Origin: Rachicladosporium sp. CCFEE 5018
Taxonomy: Eukaryota > Ascomycota > Dothideomycetes > Cladosporiales > Cladosporiaceae
Assembly (NCBI GenBank): GCA_002077045.2
Contig: KZ111166.1
Location: 256,295 to 320,294, forward strand
DNA length: 64,000 bases
Reading direction: 5' to 3'
The notes beneath the pieces were generated by a model. The model was not told the origin of the DNA, ran no database searches, and worked only from the letters and a program-made list of their open reading frames with translations. Shown here piece by piece: positions 1 through 11,134 of this stretch; positions within the stretch are counted from its first letter, which is position 1; every line of letters begins with the position of its first letter. Position numbers and translations under genes: made by a program.

Positions 1-1155
1 TTGCTCTCATACACACCAACGACTGAATCGTAAGATGATATTAGTCCAAGACAGGGCTCCACGGTGATTTCGTCCACGGTGTCGCAGCCTTCTGGCCAGA
101 TGAAAGTGAATCCTCCAAGGCTGACTTGATAAGAGGCCCAGGTTTCCCAGCTAGACTGACATGGAGCCACTTGCGATGGAAGGATGCACGGTGGTGGTGT
201 GATAGTAGTCACGGTGTCGAACAGGGTGAACGTATTCGTCTCTGTGGCTGTCGGGACGAAGCTATCAATAGTCACGATGACCAGTGTGGTAATCACCGTT
301 TGGGTGAAGATGCCTAGGAGAAAAAGTCAGCCAGCTAGACATCACTCACGTCAGACACCAAGAAACAGACACACCCTTAATTTGCGCTGAGGTCACGAGC
401 GTAGTATAGCTACTCTCATCGGGATAACCTAACGTATTCGTGTAGATCTGTTCGACTGGTACCTCTGTCGTCTCGGTGGGAGCTCGCGACCAGTAGGTTG
501 ACCATTGATCCCAACAGACATCCAATAATGTGGTATGGTTCGCGAGACTTGACGCATTCATCTTGCCTGTCCCAAGCGCGACCGAGACGATCATAATTGA
601 GGGCAGTGTGCTTAGCGCCAGTGAAGGATTGTCCGTATTGGGTATCGAGCCCAGCCCGCTTGAAGGTGCAGATGCCGCGGATTTCTCTTGCGCTTAGCCA
701 GTAATTTGATGGTTCGATGCTGTGCTGTTCACTTGGGCGGTTCTGGGACCTGCTGACGGGACGATCTTTGCAAATGATGGCTGAAGCGAGCTTGCATTGC
801 CAGCCAACATGGTACTCGAATGAGGCAACAATGATGAACCATCGCCCTTGGCAAGGTCAATGCCTGTGGGAACTGGATCTCCAGCAGCCTGGCTACTCGT
901 TGAAGCGCTCGTCAAAGCACCGCTTGTCCAGATTGCAGTTATGCTGCTTGTCTCTCTGGCTACATGATATTGGGTCGTGGAAGCAACGCTGGACGAGAGA
1001 TATAATGAGGTACTTGCTGGAGAGCCGCTGTAGCTGCCGCTGATCGTGCTATTACTCCATGGTATCGGAGCTGTGGAGTTGCTAGCCGAAACATCGCAAA
1101 GTACCACCGCCGATGCGCTCAAGGTGACAGACAGAAAGAGCAAGGAGTAGCGCAT
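1..1155 (-). CDS. Secreted Ser/Thr-rich protein, 3' end beyond window; in-frame TAA inside
   Basis: The ATG at 1155 opens a clear signal peptide (MRYSLLFLSVTLSASAVVLC) followed by a Ser/Thr/Ala-rich stretch with N-glycosylation-like NST and NSS sites. The frame meets TAA at 696-694, then stays open in the same frame. An intron at 374-314 (61 nt, GTGTGT donor, GGCTGAC branch, CTAG acceptor) joins a second exon that is open to base 1, with Thr-rich sequence and Cys residues (PPPCILP, VAPCQSS, PEGCDT). The joining across the TAA is inferred from frame continuity only. A 63-nt intron at about 745-683 would remove the stop, but its donor (GTCCCA) is poor. Cell-wall or secreted protein is the likely class; no family was recognised. 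It could also be a pseudogene or two short genes. Confidence 0.5.
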
Positions 1156-1161
1156 TGCCAA

Positions 1162-1890
1162 GGTACGCGCGGAAAGATGCGGTGGCGGACTGAGAACGAC
1201 ATGACTGATGGATTATATCAGCAATATATACCTGAAGTGAGGACTGCTTGACCACAGCCCATAGCAGCACCACATCGCTCGGCAGAACATCGATTTTTCT
1301 TGTAACTAGCTCTGCACGCAACAGCTTCAACATAGTATTTCCGTACCGTGACGGCCTATCGTATACAGACCTGCGTGGCTGCGGCCGTAGTAGGATAGTG
1401 TGGCGACCCTAGGTGTTGTAGTAAGCGAACTATTGGGTTAGCACCTGCATATGTTTCCACGAAGGGCGAAGCATCCCGCAGTCCCCACTCGAGCTCCTGT
1501 AGGTACAGCACTTACTTGCGAGTCTTCAAGCACCGAATATAGACTTGATGCATATGGCTTACAGCGCGGATGAACTCCACGCGCGCACCGAGTAGCTTAA
1601 GTATGCCCCACGTGGATGTTGAGCCGCCCTGAGAGCGGCGAAGTGCCCGATTGGAGCTTGTAGTGGGGTCTTCAGGTGTGGTCTGTGGCGTTTGAATTGC
1701 TGACTCACACTCGACAAGCCCATTGCTTTTGTATGTCGGTGGTGTACCCGATGAGCCTGTTGCAACTCAAATCTCGACGTTTCGAGGCCCATCGCTTCGC
1801 GTCCAGCAGAGTCTGGTCCGTAGTCACAGTGGCGAAGTATTTGCTACAGCAGGATCTTCGAATTGCGATGCTTGCCCGTCCTTCCTATGC
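1162..1890. other. Intergenic, nothing recognised
   Basis: This lies between the 5' end of the secreted-protein gene and the 3' end of the prolyl-hydroxylase gene. Only short open frames without family resemblance are present. Confidence 0.6.
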
Positions 1891-3852
1891 TCAGTCCGCG
1901 AAGCCGTTGAACCCCTCTGCTTCTTCTTCTTCTTCATCACCATCTTCTGGCCTGTCCTCGTCATCATCCTGCACTCTCACACATCCCGTGAAGTCCCACC
2001 GATCGCCCTCCGCTTTCTTACTTACATACTTCACGAACTTCAGCACGCCCTTATCTCGCAGCGCTATGCTCAGTGTATTCCAACTCGCAGGATTGGAAAA
2101 CAGTATGCCATCGTCCTCGTTGTCCTGTGCAGCTTGATACACAGCGGGATCTGCTTTCTTGGAAGACCGACGATTACCAGCTCCAGTACCCGACGGAACA
2201 GTAACGCCGTCATCGCTGCCAGCGTCGGAGGCATCGTCGACGTCGTCGCCAGCCATGTAGAGCTCGTAGCCACCCACATTATCTTCGTCGTCGGACGGTT
2301 GCTTGCCATTGCTGCCATTATCATCTCCGTCGCTATTACTGTGTTCCGAGTCCCGCTCAGCGTCCTCAGTCTCATCGCCACCCCAGCCTGTTGATGGCGT
2401 CATACAGAGGGTGTACTCAAGCTGCGGCTGTTCGCCAGAGTAGCCTTGCGCAAGCTGGTAGTCGAGACTCCTTCTGAATCTACGTGCAAGGACGGCAGAT
2501 TGCTTCAGCTTCAGGCCGGTTGCGAGCGAAAGCCATTTTTGGAACGCGTGACTCGGTAGTAAATTGAAGAGGACATCTCCATATGGGTCTCCTTTACTCG
2601 CTATAGAAGGTGGTCGCTGCGTGCGTGATGAGCTGATATATCTATAGCGGTGCTTGTACGGCGGTCGGGAAGTTGCGAAGTCTCGCTCGACAGCGTCGGA
2701 CTCGATCTGCTTCTTCAGACGAGGCGCTATGCGCTTGCTGAGGAAGTTCTCAAGCTGGAGCGTCGACTCTTCTTCGAAACGCTCGTTCAGCTCGTCTACT
2801 GTGTCTGGTGTGAGATACATCGGTGTCATGTAGTTCAGTAGATACTGTAGATCTTCCTCTGTGAGCTCCACGTCTTCATCGTCACCAGTATTCTTGGCAG
2901 TCTCGGAATATTTGGCATCCTGCCATTCCAGCTGAGGCTCATCGAACTGATCTGCTTGGCCCTGTAGCTGCTGCAAAGAGCTCAACTCAGCCAGCTTTGC
3001 CTCCAGTCCTGGCTCGAAACCATCTTCGCCCTCCTGTGGGATGTGAAACCAGCCACTGATAGCCATTCGCACCCGGCCACCATATTCTGTGCTTTCGGCT
3101 CTGGTACGATGATACACTTCCTCGACATCGTGGAAGCTCTCACCAGGTTGCACAGCGAAGAATGACAGCTGATTCCACTGCGGAGGAATGACCTTGTCGA
3201 ACTCTGGTCGAGGCACCTTATATTCCTTGCCTTCCTTATCGTGCTTGACGTCAGTAGGATAGAGTCTCAGCGCGCCACCCCACGACGGCTGCCACGGCAT
3301 ATCAGGATCAGTCAGGTATAGAATGTAGCTCAGTCTACGGCTGTCGATCACATCGTCGTGGCATAGCAAATGACAACCCGGGACGTAAACATTTACAGCC
3401 ATGTCGGTCTTCTTGCCTGACAGAGGACCCGAGCCGGAAACCGTGGCGATCCATTCCCGGAAGTCTGGGCTGTAGAGTGCATCTCGAAGCTTCAACAGAC
3501 TGGGTAGCTTCTTCAGTGCGGTCTCAGGTAGGCCAGACAGATTGGCCAGGTCACCGGATTGGTGAATCTTGTAGATGTCGGTCTCCTTGGGCGTGAAGTG
3601 TATATTATCGATGATCTCCTTGCGTACGGAGCGAAGCAGGCTGTCGTCTACCAGACTTCGCACTACAGCGTGCTTGTATGGTGTTGAAGCAGCATAATCC
3701 TTGGCATATTGGTCGACTATGGGCCTGGAAAAGAGGCCATGGGTGAAGTGTTTCTCAATGGTGCTGTTGATGGCTTGCTTTTTCGTAGGGCTGCCGGCAG
3801 CTTGCCCACTAGCCTTGCGCTTCATCTTGTGCTTGATATCCAATGTGCACAT
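1891..3852 (-). CDS. Prolyl 3,4-dihydroxylase Tpa1/Ofd1 (OGFOD1 family)
   Basis: This is an Fe(II)/2-oxoglutarate oxygenase of the Tpa1 (yeast)/Ofd1 (fission yeast)/OGFOD1 family. In those organisms it hydroxylates ribosomal protein uS12 and acts in translation termination and oxygen sensing. The open frame starts at 3897 with TTG, so the first ATG (3852, 653 aa) is taken; ATG 3825 (MKRKASG) is equally plausible. With the 3852 start the catalytic double-stranded beta-helix is at about residues 75-275. Iron ligands are the H-D-D motif (H165, D167) and a distal His in SFHDVEEV (H241); Arg of RVRMAISGWFH binds 2-oxoglutarate. A second, degenerate oxygenase domain follows (about 315-640) with an acidic, low-complexity insert. 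No introns are needed. The full two-domain length and motifs make the call strong. Confidence 0.93.
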   Translation of the reverse strand: MCTLDIKHKMKRKASGQAAGSPTKKQAINSTIEKHFTHGLFSRPIVDQYAKDYAASTPYKHAVVRSLVDDSLLRSVRKEIIDNIHFTPKETDIYKIHQSGDLANLSGLPETALKKLPSLLKLRDALYSPDFREWIATVSGSGPLSGKKTDMAVNVYVPGCHLLCHDDVIDSRRLSYILYLTDPDMPWQPSWGGALRLYPTDVKHDKEGKEYKVPRPEFDKVIPPQWNQLSFFAVQPGESFHDVEEVYHRTRAESTEYGGRVRMAISGWFHIPQEGEDGFEPGLEAKLAELSSLQQLQGQADQFDEPQLEWQDAKYSETAKNTGDDEDVELTEEDLQYLLNYMTPMYLTPDTVDELNERFEEESTLQLENFLSKRIAPRLKKQIESDAVERDFATSRPPYKHRYRYISSSRTQRPPSIASKGDPYGDVLFNLLPSHAFQKWLSLATGLKLKQSAVLARRFRRSLDYQLAQGYSGEQPQLEYTLCMTPSTGWGGDETEDAERDSEHSNSDGDDNGSNGKQPSDDEDNVGGYELYMAGDDVDDASDAGSDDGVTVPSGTGAGNRRSSKKADPAVYQAAQDNEDDGILFSNPASWNTLSIALRDKGVLKFVKYVSKKAEGDRWDFTGCVRVQDDDEDRPEDGDEEEEEAEGFNGFAD

Positions 3853-4955
3853 ATCGCACGCAAGTAAATATGGTTTGCACCTTCTAGGAGAGCTCAAAAA
3901 CTCTTGCCAATCTCCAATCTCCGTGCCAAGCTTTTAGTGTCCGGTGCTTGGATGGCAACATCAGTTCTCTTTGCATGCGCTACATGTAGTGATTCCCCCT
4001 TTGATACATGACCCCCGTCGCATCGAGAAGGATCAAGATTCCAATTATGACCTCGCCGAAACCAAATGACACGCCCTGATATCTTCTGTATGATTGAGGC
4101 ACTGACAATATGCGTGCGCCTGACTCCACTTCTCAATCTTAACTCTACGCTCTCCACTGCAAGCTCCGTGAACTCCCCGAAGCTCGCATCTTCAGCAATT
4201 TCCGCCATCTGGAACTCAGTTCAAGCCAGTCCCCCCTCGCTTTCGCTTCGCAGTACCGGAGCCTTTCAATGCAGTCTGGGGAGACGCCAATGCAAGCATT
4301 GTCGATCCCGGCTCCACACCGCCAGCACATTCAGGCCCGGCTTCACCACTCGGCTATGTCTTGAACCGTTACAACGCCCACCCCCGCGTCTCAGCAGTCC
4401 TCTGCAGGGGTTCCAGCATTCTCTTAGCTCGTAATGCGATTCCAATCATCCGGCTAAAGTCCGCCAAGACGTAACCTATCATGATGAAGCGTGGGCCATG
4501 AGACTATGGCAGTATGAGTGTCTTCTATAACACGTTCTGGAAGCTGGCGACTCACTGGTCAACTAGTACTCAGAGCTAGCAATGGCAATCAGACGTAGTC
4601 AAGCGCTTACAAGCTAGGAACCTAGACACTGGACGGCCATTCACTCATGAGGCTAGGCTGCGTTAGGGAGCTGGTGTGCCATGCTATTATGGATAATTGT
4701 AGGTGACGAACCGACTTGGTTGGTCGTCGATGCAAGCTATGCAAGCCTCGCATGGCGCATATGAGTAACCTGCAGCATTGGCCCAACACCTGTTGCATTG
4801 GCCCTTTGGGCCCCTGTTGTGCAGCACGGCTGGCGGAGTCGACCAAAGTAGCGGTGTGAGCGAACGCAAGCATACAAAATCGTGCGTGAGAGACGGTAGT
4901 ACATGTTAATAAGCCCTCTCCTACACTTACCTCCCCTTCCAGTCTCATCTACCCC
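3853..4955. other. Intergenic, nothing convincing
   Basis: Short frames on both strands (for example 4066-4434 plus, 4622-4948 minus) have biased composition and no domain resemblance. The stretch separates the divergent prolyl-hydroxylase and GH128 genes, so it carries both promoters. No TATA box was identified. Confidence 0.5.
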
Positions 4956-5762
4956 ATGCTGTCTTCACTCGCTCTCGCTGTTGCCCTACTTTCGGGTCTG
5001 GCCAATGCCCAGAAGAAGGGCATCATCTACACCTCCGGCCAGAACTCCAACGTTCAAGTATGTAGCTCCGGATGTACCAACATTAACTGGGCGTACGACT
5101 ACAGCTCCAAGCCTGGAGGAAGCACCTACGGTCTGGAATTCGTTCCAATGCTGTACAACGCTAACTCCGCAACTCTGTCCACTTGGGCATCCGACGCCAT
5201 GGCAGCAGTGTCTACTGGTGAGATTGCTGCATAGAGCAGGTCGCTACTCGTAATATGGCTAATGATAGCGACGCCCAAAGGCAGTAAATATGTTCTCGGC
5301 TTCAACGAACCGGACGGAACGCAAAACTCGATCAGCCCTCAGCAGGCAGCGACTCTCTGGCAACAATACATGAATCAGCGCACGAACTACAAAAAGGTGT
5401 CTCCGGCCGTGCAAGGCGGCAGCAACGGGTTGACCTGGCTTAGCTTCTTCCTCAATGCATGCGCCGGAAATTGCATCGTCGACTATGTCGCTGTGCACTG
5501 GCACGGAGTTTCTACGGACATCGCTGGTCTGCAGAAGTTCGTGGACCAGGCTGTCAGTCAGTTCAGTCCCCGGCCAGTGTGGGTGACTGAGTTCGGATTC
5601 ACGGATGGGAATAATGCGACGGCGATTGCGGCTGCGATCAGGTATCTCGGAGGGAACCACGGCGTGTTTCGCTATGCATACTTCGAATGCGCGAATGGGT
5701 ACTTGTTGTCTGGGACGGCGCAGAGCGCTGCAGGCCGGACTTACTGCACCACTACTTTCTAG
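4956..5762 (+). CDS. Secreted GH128 glycoside hydrolase (endo-beta-1,3-glucanase type)
   Basis: Two exons, 4956-5217 and 5269-5762, are joined over a 51-nt intron (GTGAGA donor, GGCTAATG branch, TAG acceptor), giving 251 aa. The signal peptide MLSSLALAVALLSGLANAQ is followed directly by the catalytic core (glycosyl hydrolase catalytic core, Asl1-like). The two catalytic glutamates are visible in LGFNEPD (acid/base) and WVTEFG (nucleophile), with VDYVAVHWHG between them as expected for a GH-A clan barrel. The protein has only a catalytic domain, with no Ser/Thr linker or GPI signal, so it is probably released outside the cell and acts on fungal or plant beta-1,3-glucan. The in-frame TAG inside the intron and the phase match make the splice secure. 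Confidence 0.92.
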
Positions 5763-6327
5763 TGTGCAAATTTGATAGTGCACATCCCAATCCTCTAGAT
5801 AACCGATTCTCATGTTCAATGTTTTCAGCTTTAGATGGTATCGACGCGCTCGAGTCTGTCTTCGACTGAAACAGACGTCACAGGACGTGTTTAGCGCGCT
5901 AAACTTATGCGCGACATCCATGCTACGCGAAACGCCCTCCACGTCACCAATCACATGCCCCGGAATCACGTCGATATCACGGTCTCAAACTCTCGCTTTG
6001 AACTTCAGGAGGAAGATTTCTAGTCGTGTGTTGTGCATTTTCGCGTTCAAGCGTGTTTAGCAGAAGGAGCGATCCGGAAGCAGTGTATATCAGGGTACGT
6101 CGACTTGCACATTCCCTGCGACCCGTCCGTCACCCTTTCCTTCACCATCTCTCCTTGGTCAACTGTGCTGGTTCACATTGGCTAGACTGTCCTTCCCTTA
6201 CAAATACGAGCAAACGAGGCTAGACACGAGCGAGAGACGTCACTCACACATCGCCAACAGTCCATAACGTCAATTTCTCAAACACATCCGATAGTGCACA
6301 CCTCACACCTTCACAACATCAGCTGCA
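5763..6327. other. Intergenic, nothing recognised
   Basis: It holds the GH128 3' region and the MARVEL gene promoter. The 150 bases before 6328 are C/A-rich (repeated cac and tcac), as is common upstream of fungal start codons. Confidence 0.5.
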
Positions 6328-6880
6328 ATGGGCGCACTCGACTTCATCGGCAACAAGTCCTCCTCCGGCGGCGTCTTCGGCGCACTCATCCGTCTCATCC
6401 TCCGCTTCTTCCAGTTCATCTTCGCCATAACAGTCGCAGGCCTCTATGGCGTCGATCTCCACGCCGCGAAACAAGCCGGCGCGTACACAGATGGGAAGTG
6501 GGTGTTTGCTGAGGTCCTCGCTGGGCTGTCAGCGGTGACGGTGCTGATATACGGGATCCCGTTCTTCAAGAGCTATTGGGCGTTCGGGTGGGATTGGGTG
6601 TTGTTGTGAGTCTCGACTTAAATCCATAGCTTATTCCGAACGACACTGACAACGGTCTCCTCGCAGCATCCTCTGGACAGCCCTCTTCGGCATCTTCGGC
6701 AAGATCTACATCCCCGCTCACCCAACGCCAAAGCAGGGTGGTATCATCCGCATGAAGCACGCTGTCTGGATTGATCTGATCAACATGCTGCTCTGGCTTG
6801 TGACGGCTTGCTACGCAACGGCCATCTGGTTCCGATCGCGAGGAGGGAGGACGGTGCATACTGGTCGCGCTACTGTCTAG
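6328..6880 (+). CDS. MARVEL-domain four-helix membrane protein
   Basis: Exons 6328-6605 and 6667-6880 are joined over a 61-nt intron (GTGAGT donor, CACTGAC branch, GCAG acceptor), giving 163 aa. The phase is checked: VLF joins ILWTALFG. Four hydrophobic segments are visible (about residues 20-42, 58-75, 86-103, 125-147) with short loops. The layout and the fungal pattern of small residues in helix 1 (FQFIFAITVAGLYGVDL) fit a MARVEL-like membrane-associating domain. Such proteins sit in the plasma membrane or in vesicles and have no known enzymatic activity. The specific role is unknown. Confidence 0.8.
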
Positions 6881-7512
6881 GGGAGTGGTGTGCCTGCAGC
6901 GATCGGGGCAAAGGAGGGCGTGCGACCGGCGAGGGGTTTGGAAGATCGTGGCTGGGACGGAGTGAGGACACAGGAGACTGGGGTTGCGTGAGAGATGTGG
7001 TAATGTTTCGGATGTTGACTGAGCAGGTTCATGAGAATACGCGGGAGATGTGACTGGATGATACCCTTTTCATATTGCATCTTACTATGAGCGAGCATAA
7101 TGCATGACCTGAGCGTTACGTCTGCTTCTGTATCGAAGAGCTTGCAGCCATCCTGCTTCGGAACCAGAGTGAGAACAATAGCAGTTCACTTAGGCCATCC
7201 TGCCGTATCGAGTGCAGAGAGTGAAGGCCAAACCGAGTTCTAATCTGCGATCATTGACCATTATCGTTACGCAGATTAACGCGTACCTGCATCCTGTGCC
7301 AAGGCTTCGTCCAGCTTACATGAGTGAGGTCAAGAACACGAGACAGCTCATCCCGTGAATATTGGACGTACATGCTGAAACCTTTGTCCAGTCTTGAGAA
7401 GTGAGACTGTCCAGAGGCTCTCACTGGGCCGACACACATGGCTGCGGTCCAGTAATCGCATTTGTGTAGTGTGCGCCGGTCGTGCTGGGTCGAGGAGGAG
7501 GCCATTGCAGCC
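6881..7512. other. Intergenic, nothing recognised
   Basis: This is the region between two plus-strand genes. An open frame upstream of 7513 extends the Rab-GAP reading frame by 17 codons to ATG 7462, but that extension does not look like the family N-terminus. Confidence 0.5.
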
Positions 7513-10500
7513 ATGTTTCTCCAGAACCTGGTCCAGAAGGCACAGTCACTCATTGATCCAGCTGTGCTTCCTGAGGCACTAGGAGGGACCTCGAGGGATC
7601 GGCCTTCGAAAGCGCACCTCTTCAGACACCAATTCCGACTTCCGGATTCACAGAACCCACTCCACGAGATCACTGCGGAGCTTACACTGCCGGTCAAGGC
7701 GAGCTTAGGGAAGAACCCAGCGCACACGGGAAGCTGGGACAAGACCAATTGGGACCGCGAGAGGGGGACGCACTACGTTGGGCAACTCCATCTTAGCGAG
7801 CAATTCCTGTGCTTCTCCACCGTCAACACCTCGTTCATTAGCACGGCTAGTACCAGCTCGAGCTCTGCTTTCACAGGTCGGACACACGGCACAGGGCCGT
7901 CTGGCAATGGCTTCACGCTTCCACTATGTGCGGTGCGAAGGGTGGAGAGACTGCACACGCAAAGCTTCATGTTCGCGCTGGCGATACAGTCATGGAATGG
8001 GCATGAAGCCGGTACAGAGGAGAAAGCTGGTTGTCCGGCACCGCCAAAGCTCACGATACAGCTGGAGGGAAGTCGGCAGCAGTGTGAGCGGTTCTGCGAT
8101 GGGCTGAAGAAGGGCCTGAGGCAAGGGATAAAAGAGGTCGAGAATCTCAGAACAGTCGTGCAGGACTCATACTCCGAGTACTTCTTATTCAATGAGTTTG
8201 ATCAGGCGCCGACAGCCACCAAACCTGATGGGACGCCCAGAGCGCCGCCAGACACTGGGCTGGGCAACATTTTCCGATATCCTGGCAATTCGAGAAAGCT
8301 GCGAGATCGGAGTAAGATGAGATTGTGGCATGAGTATATGAAAGATAATGGCCGAAATACGACCATCGTGCGACAACCTGACTTCCATCGGTTGGTCCGA
8401 GTCGGTCTGCCAAATCTGCTACGAGGTGAAATCTGGGAGCTGACCTCAGGCGCTTTCTATCTGCGACTGCAGAAGCCAAAGATGTACCAGGAGATGCTCA
8501 AAGCGCATGAGAACGAGCAGTCACTCGCTATTGAGGAGATCGAGAAGGATCTCAATCGCTCTTTGCCCGAGTACGCTGGCTTCCAAAGTGAAGAGGGTAT
8601 CGGCCGACTACGACGAGTCCTCACAGCCTACAGCTGGTCCAACACGGACGTAGGGTACTGTCAAGCGATGAACATCGTTGTCGCGGCACTACTGATGTAA
8701 GCATATCCCTCCCTGCATTACGTACAGGGCATAAAGCTAAGTACTTTCCTCAGCTATCTCTCCGAGAACCAAGCTTTCTACATTCTTTCCGTTCTTTGCG
8801 AGCGACTCGTTCCCGGCTACTACAGCACTACTATGTACGGCACGCTACTTGATCAGCGCGTCTTCGAGAGTCTTGTCGAGAAGACCATGCCCGTGATCTG
8901 GGATCATCTGCAGAAGAACGACGTGCAGTTATCGGTCGTGTCGCTTCCTTGGTTTCTTTCGTTATACATCAACAGCATGCCTCTGATCTGTGCTTTCCGC
9001 GTCTTAGACGTCTTCTTCCTCGAAGGACCGAAGGTGCTGTTTCAAGTCGGCTTGGCAATCCTCAAAATCAACGGCGAAGAGCTGCTAGACGCCACAGACG
9101 ATGGCACCTTCATCAACGTGCTCAAGTCATACTTCGCTCGGCTGGGCGAGAGTGCACATCCCAAGTCCGAGAATCCGAAGTACCGCGCCATCACTAACTT
9201 CCAGGCGTTGATGGTAGTGGCCTTCAAGGAGTTTGACGGGATCACGCAGCATACTATCTCGGCCGAGCGAACGAAACACAAAGGTGCCGTGCTATCGAAC
9301 ATCGAGTCATTCGCTAAGCGGACCAGCATACGGAATCTCGGCCCGGAGAGCAAGAAGCTCAGTCAGAATGATCTCGGCTTTCTGTACGATCGCTTCTACA
9401 GTGTCCTCTATGACCGACAGCAGCGAGCAGAAGTCCTGCAGGCAGAGCAATTGCGACGGAAGAAAGCAGCAAAGGCGAAAGCTACTGAAGTCGTGACTGG
9501 TGTGCCAGGCAACGCAGTACAGGTCGGCAGAGTGGCACTCGGGAGCAGCACCACGACCATGGACTACGATGCGTTTCGAGAGTTCTTGGCAGGCGTCGCG
9601 AAATGGGCAGTCACAGATAGCCCGACTACGTCGTCTCCCACCAAGGAAGACCGGATGGGCAACGGCTACTTCGGCGCATCCATGCGAAACAAGCCAGTAC
9701 CTCTCGGACCCTGCGGTGCTGGACCGGAGCCAGCCGAACATGACTTCCTGCAACGGGTGTACAAGCGCTGGGACATCGACTCTGCCGGCTCGCTTAGCCT
9801 GCAGAATGTAGTTGCTGGACTTGCACCGATCAAAGGCGATAAAGACATAATGTCGACTATCTCGTACTTCTTTGAACTGTATGACGATGATCAGGATGGC
9901 AAGGTTGATCGGGAAGGAATCTTGCGTATCTCCGAAGGACTGCTGTTCCTCAGCCGAAGAGGCGTCAGCTCGCCGGATGTCAGCACACTAGACGTGACGG
10001 TAGGCCCTGATGGCATACCACGGGGTGCGAACAGAGATGAGCAGTTCTTGAGTGCTGTCAGCGCGTTTATACGGAGATGCTTTGAGTATGCTGATCCGGG
10101 TCATCCCTCCAGACAGGCACAGGAAGCTGTTACCGATGGCGTCGACAAGTTTACGCTGGCTGACGAGGACGAGAGCGACCTGCTAGACCTCGGCGATGCA
10201 GACGAGGCAAAGCATCCGCTCTCTTCCTCCGCTGCTGACGGTGGTCTCCTGTCGCGCCCCTCAGGCCACGCATTCGGCCAGACTGCTCAATCAAAGAACG
10301 CTTCGGCAAACGCCGCTTTGGATCCGTCCTCCCCTGTCCATATCACGCTCCCCACCTTCCGCATGCTCATCTTAGCCGACGAAACGCTGGAGTCATTCTT
10401 CGACTCTGGCTTCGCCAACTCATTCCACCTCGCAGACGCTCCACTTCCTTCCAGCACTGTCTCGAGCCAAAGCCTGCTCGGTCAGTCTGCACAAGCAGCC

Positions 10501-10893
10501 GCAGCCGTGGCAGGGCAGCCAGCGACGCCCTTGCTAAGTCCTGGCAGCGCGGCAATGGGCGTAGTGCCACCTGGAAAGGGTATACGAGGCATGCTGGATA
10601 ACATCGTGACTGATGGTATGCGCGTGGCAACCGAGGTGCGGCGGCGCATGGACGAGACGCAGAGGGAGATCGAAAGGAGTGACAGAGGTCAGTCACACGA
10701 CGATGAGGAGGAAGAGGAGGATCTGGATGTCACTGAGCTGTTGAGTGGAGCTGAGGCGGATGCTGGAGCTGGTGGAGAGAAGAAGAGGCGTGAGGCACTG
10801 CAGGATCAGGGCATTGTCGAGGAGCCCGCCAAGATCGACAAGGGCAAGGGGAGGGCGGAGGATGGAGTCGGGGATAAGCTCTTTGAGCGATGA
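7513..10893 (+). CDS. Rab GTPase-activating protein, GRAM-TBC-EF hand (Gyp2/TBC1D9 type)
   Basis: Exons 7513-8696 and 8754-10893 (57-nt intron, GTAAGC donor, CAG acceptor) encode 1107 aa. A GRAM domain lies at about residues 80-200. The TBC domain covers about 294-520 and keeps both catalytic fingers: the IxxDxxR arginine finger (I343, D346, R349 in IEKDLNR) and the YxQ glutamine finger (Y382-Q384 in GYCQAMN). The intron interrupts the TBC domain. Two EF-hand-like loops follow, at about 735-746 (weak) and 772-783. The latter has DxDxDG but Gly instead of Glu at position 12, so calcium binding is doubtful. The C-terminus is disordered and acidic. The order matches yeast Gyp2 and animal TBC1D8/9, which accelerate GTP hydrolysis by Rab/Ypt proteins in membrane traffic. 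ATG 7462 is an alternative start. Confidence 0.92.
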
Positions 10894-11134
10894 GATGGAG
10901 GCACTACGTCTAATCTCTACCAGAGTGCGCAGTGTGCTCTGGACGACAAAGCTGGTCGCGCGCCTTCCTCGCACCACAGTGTCAGTCGTGCCTTCCTTCA
11001 GTACGAAACATCGACACAGGACTTGGCATGCGCGTCTTTATACCGGCTTCACGACACCCGATCCCACAACACACTGGCACATACACTAGCATCGAGATGA
11101 ATCATCGAATTGGTCTTACTGATCGCCACGCAAA

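Noticed and set aside
1920..1945. Microsatellite (ttc/tct repeat)
   Set aside because: It encodes the acidic Glu/Asp tail of the prolyl hydroxylase on the minus strand and needs no separate explanation.
3853..4955. Small genes in the 1.1-kb stretch between the prolyl hydroxylase and GH128 genes
   Set aside because: Frames are short, of biased composition, mutually overlapping on both strands and without recognisable motifs.
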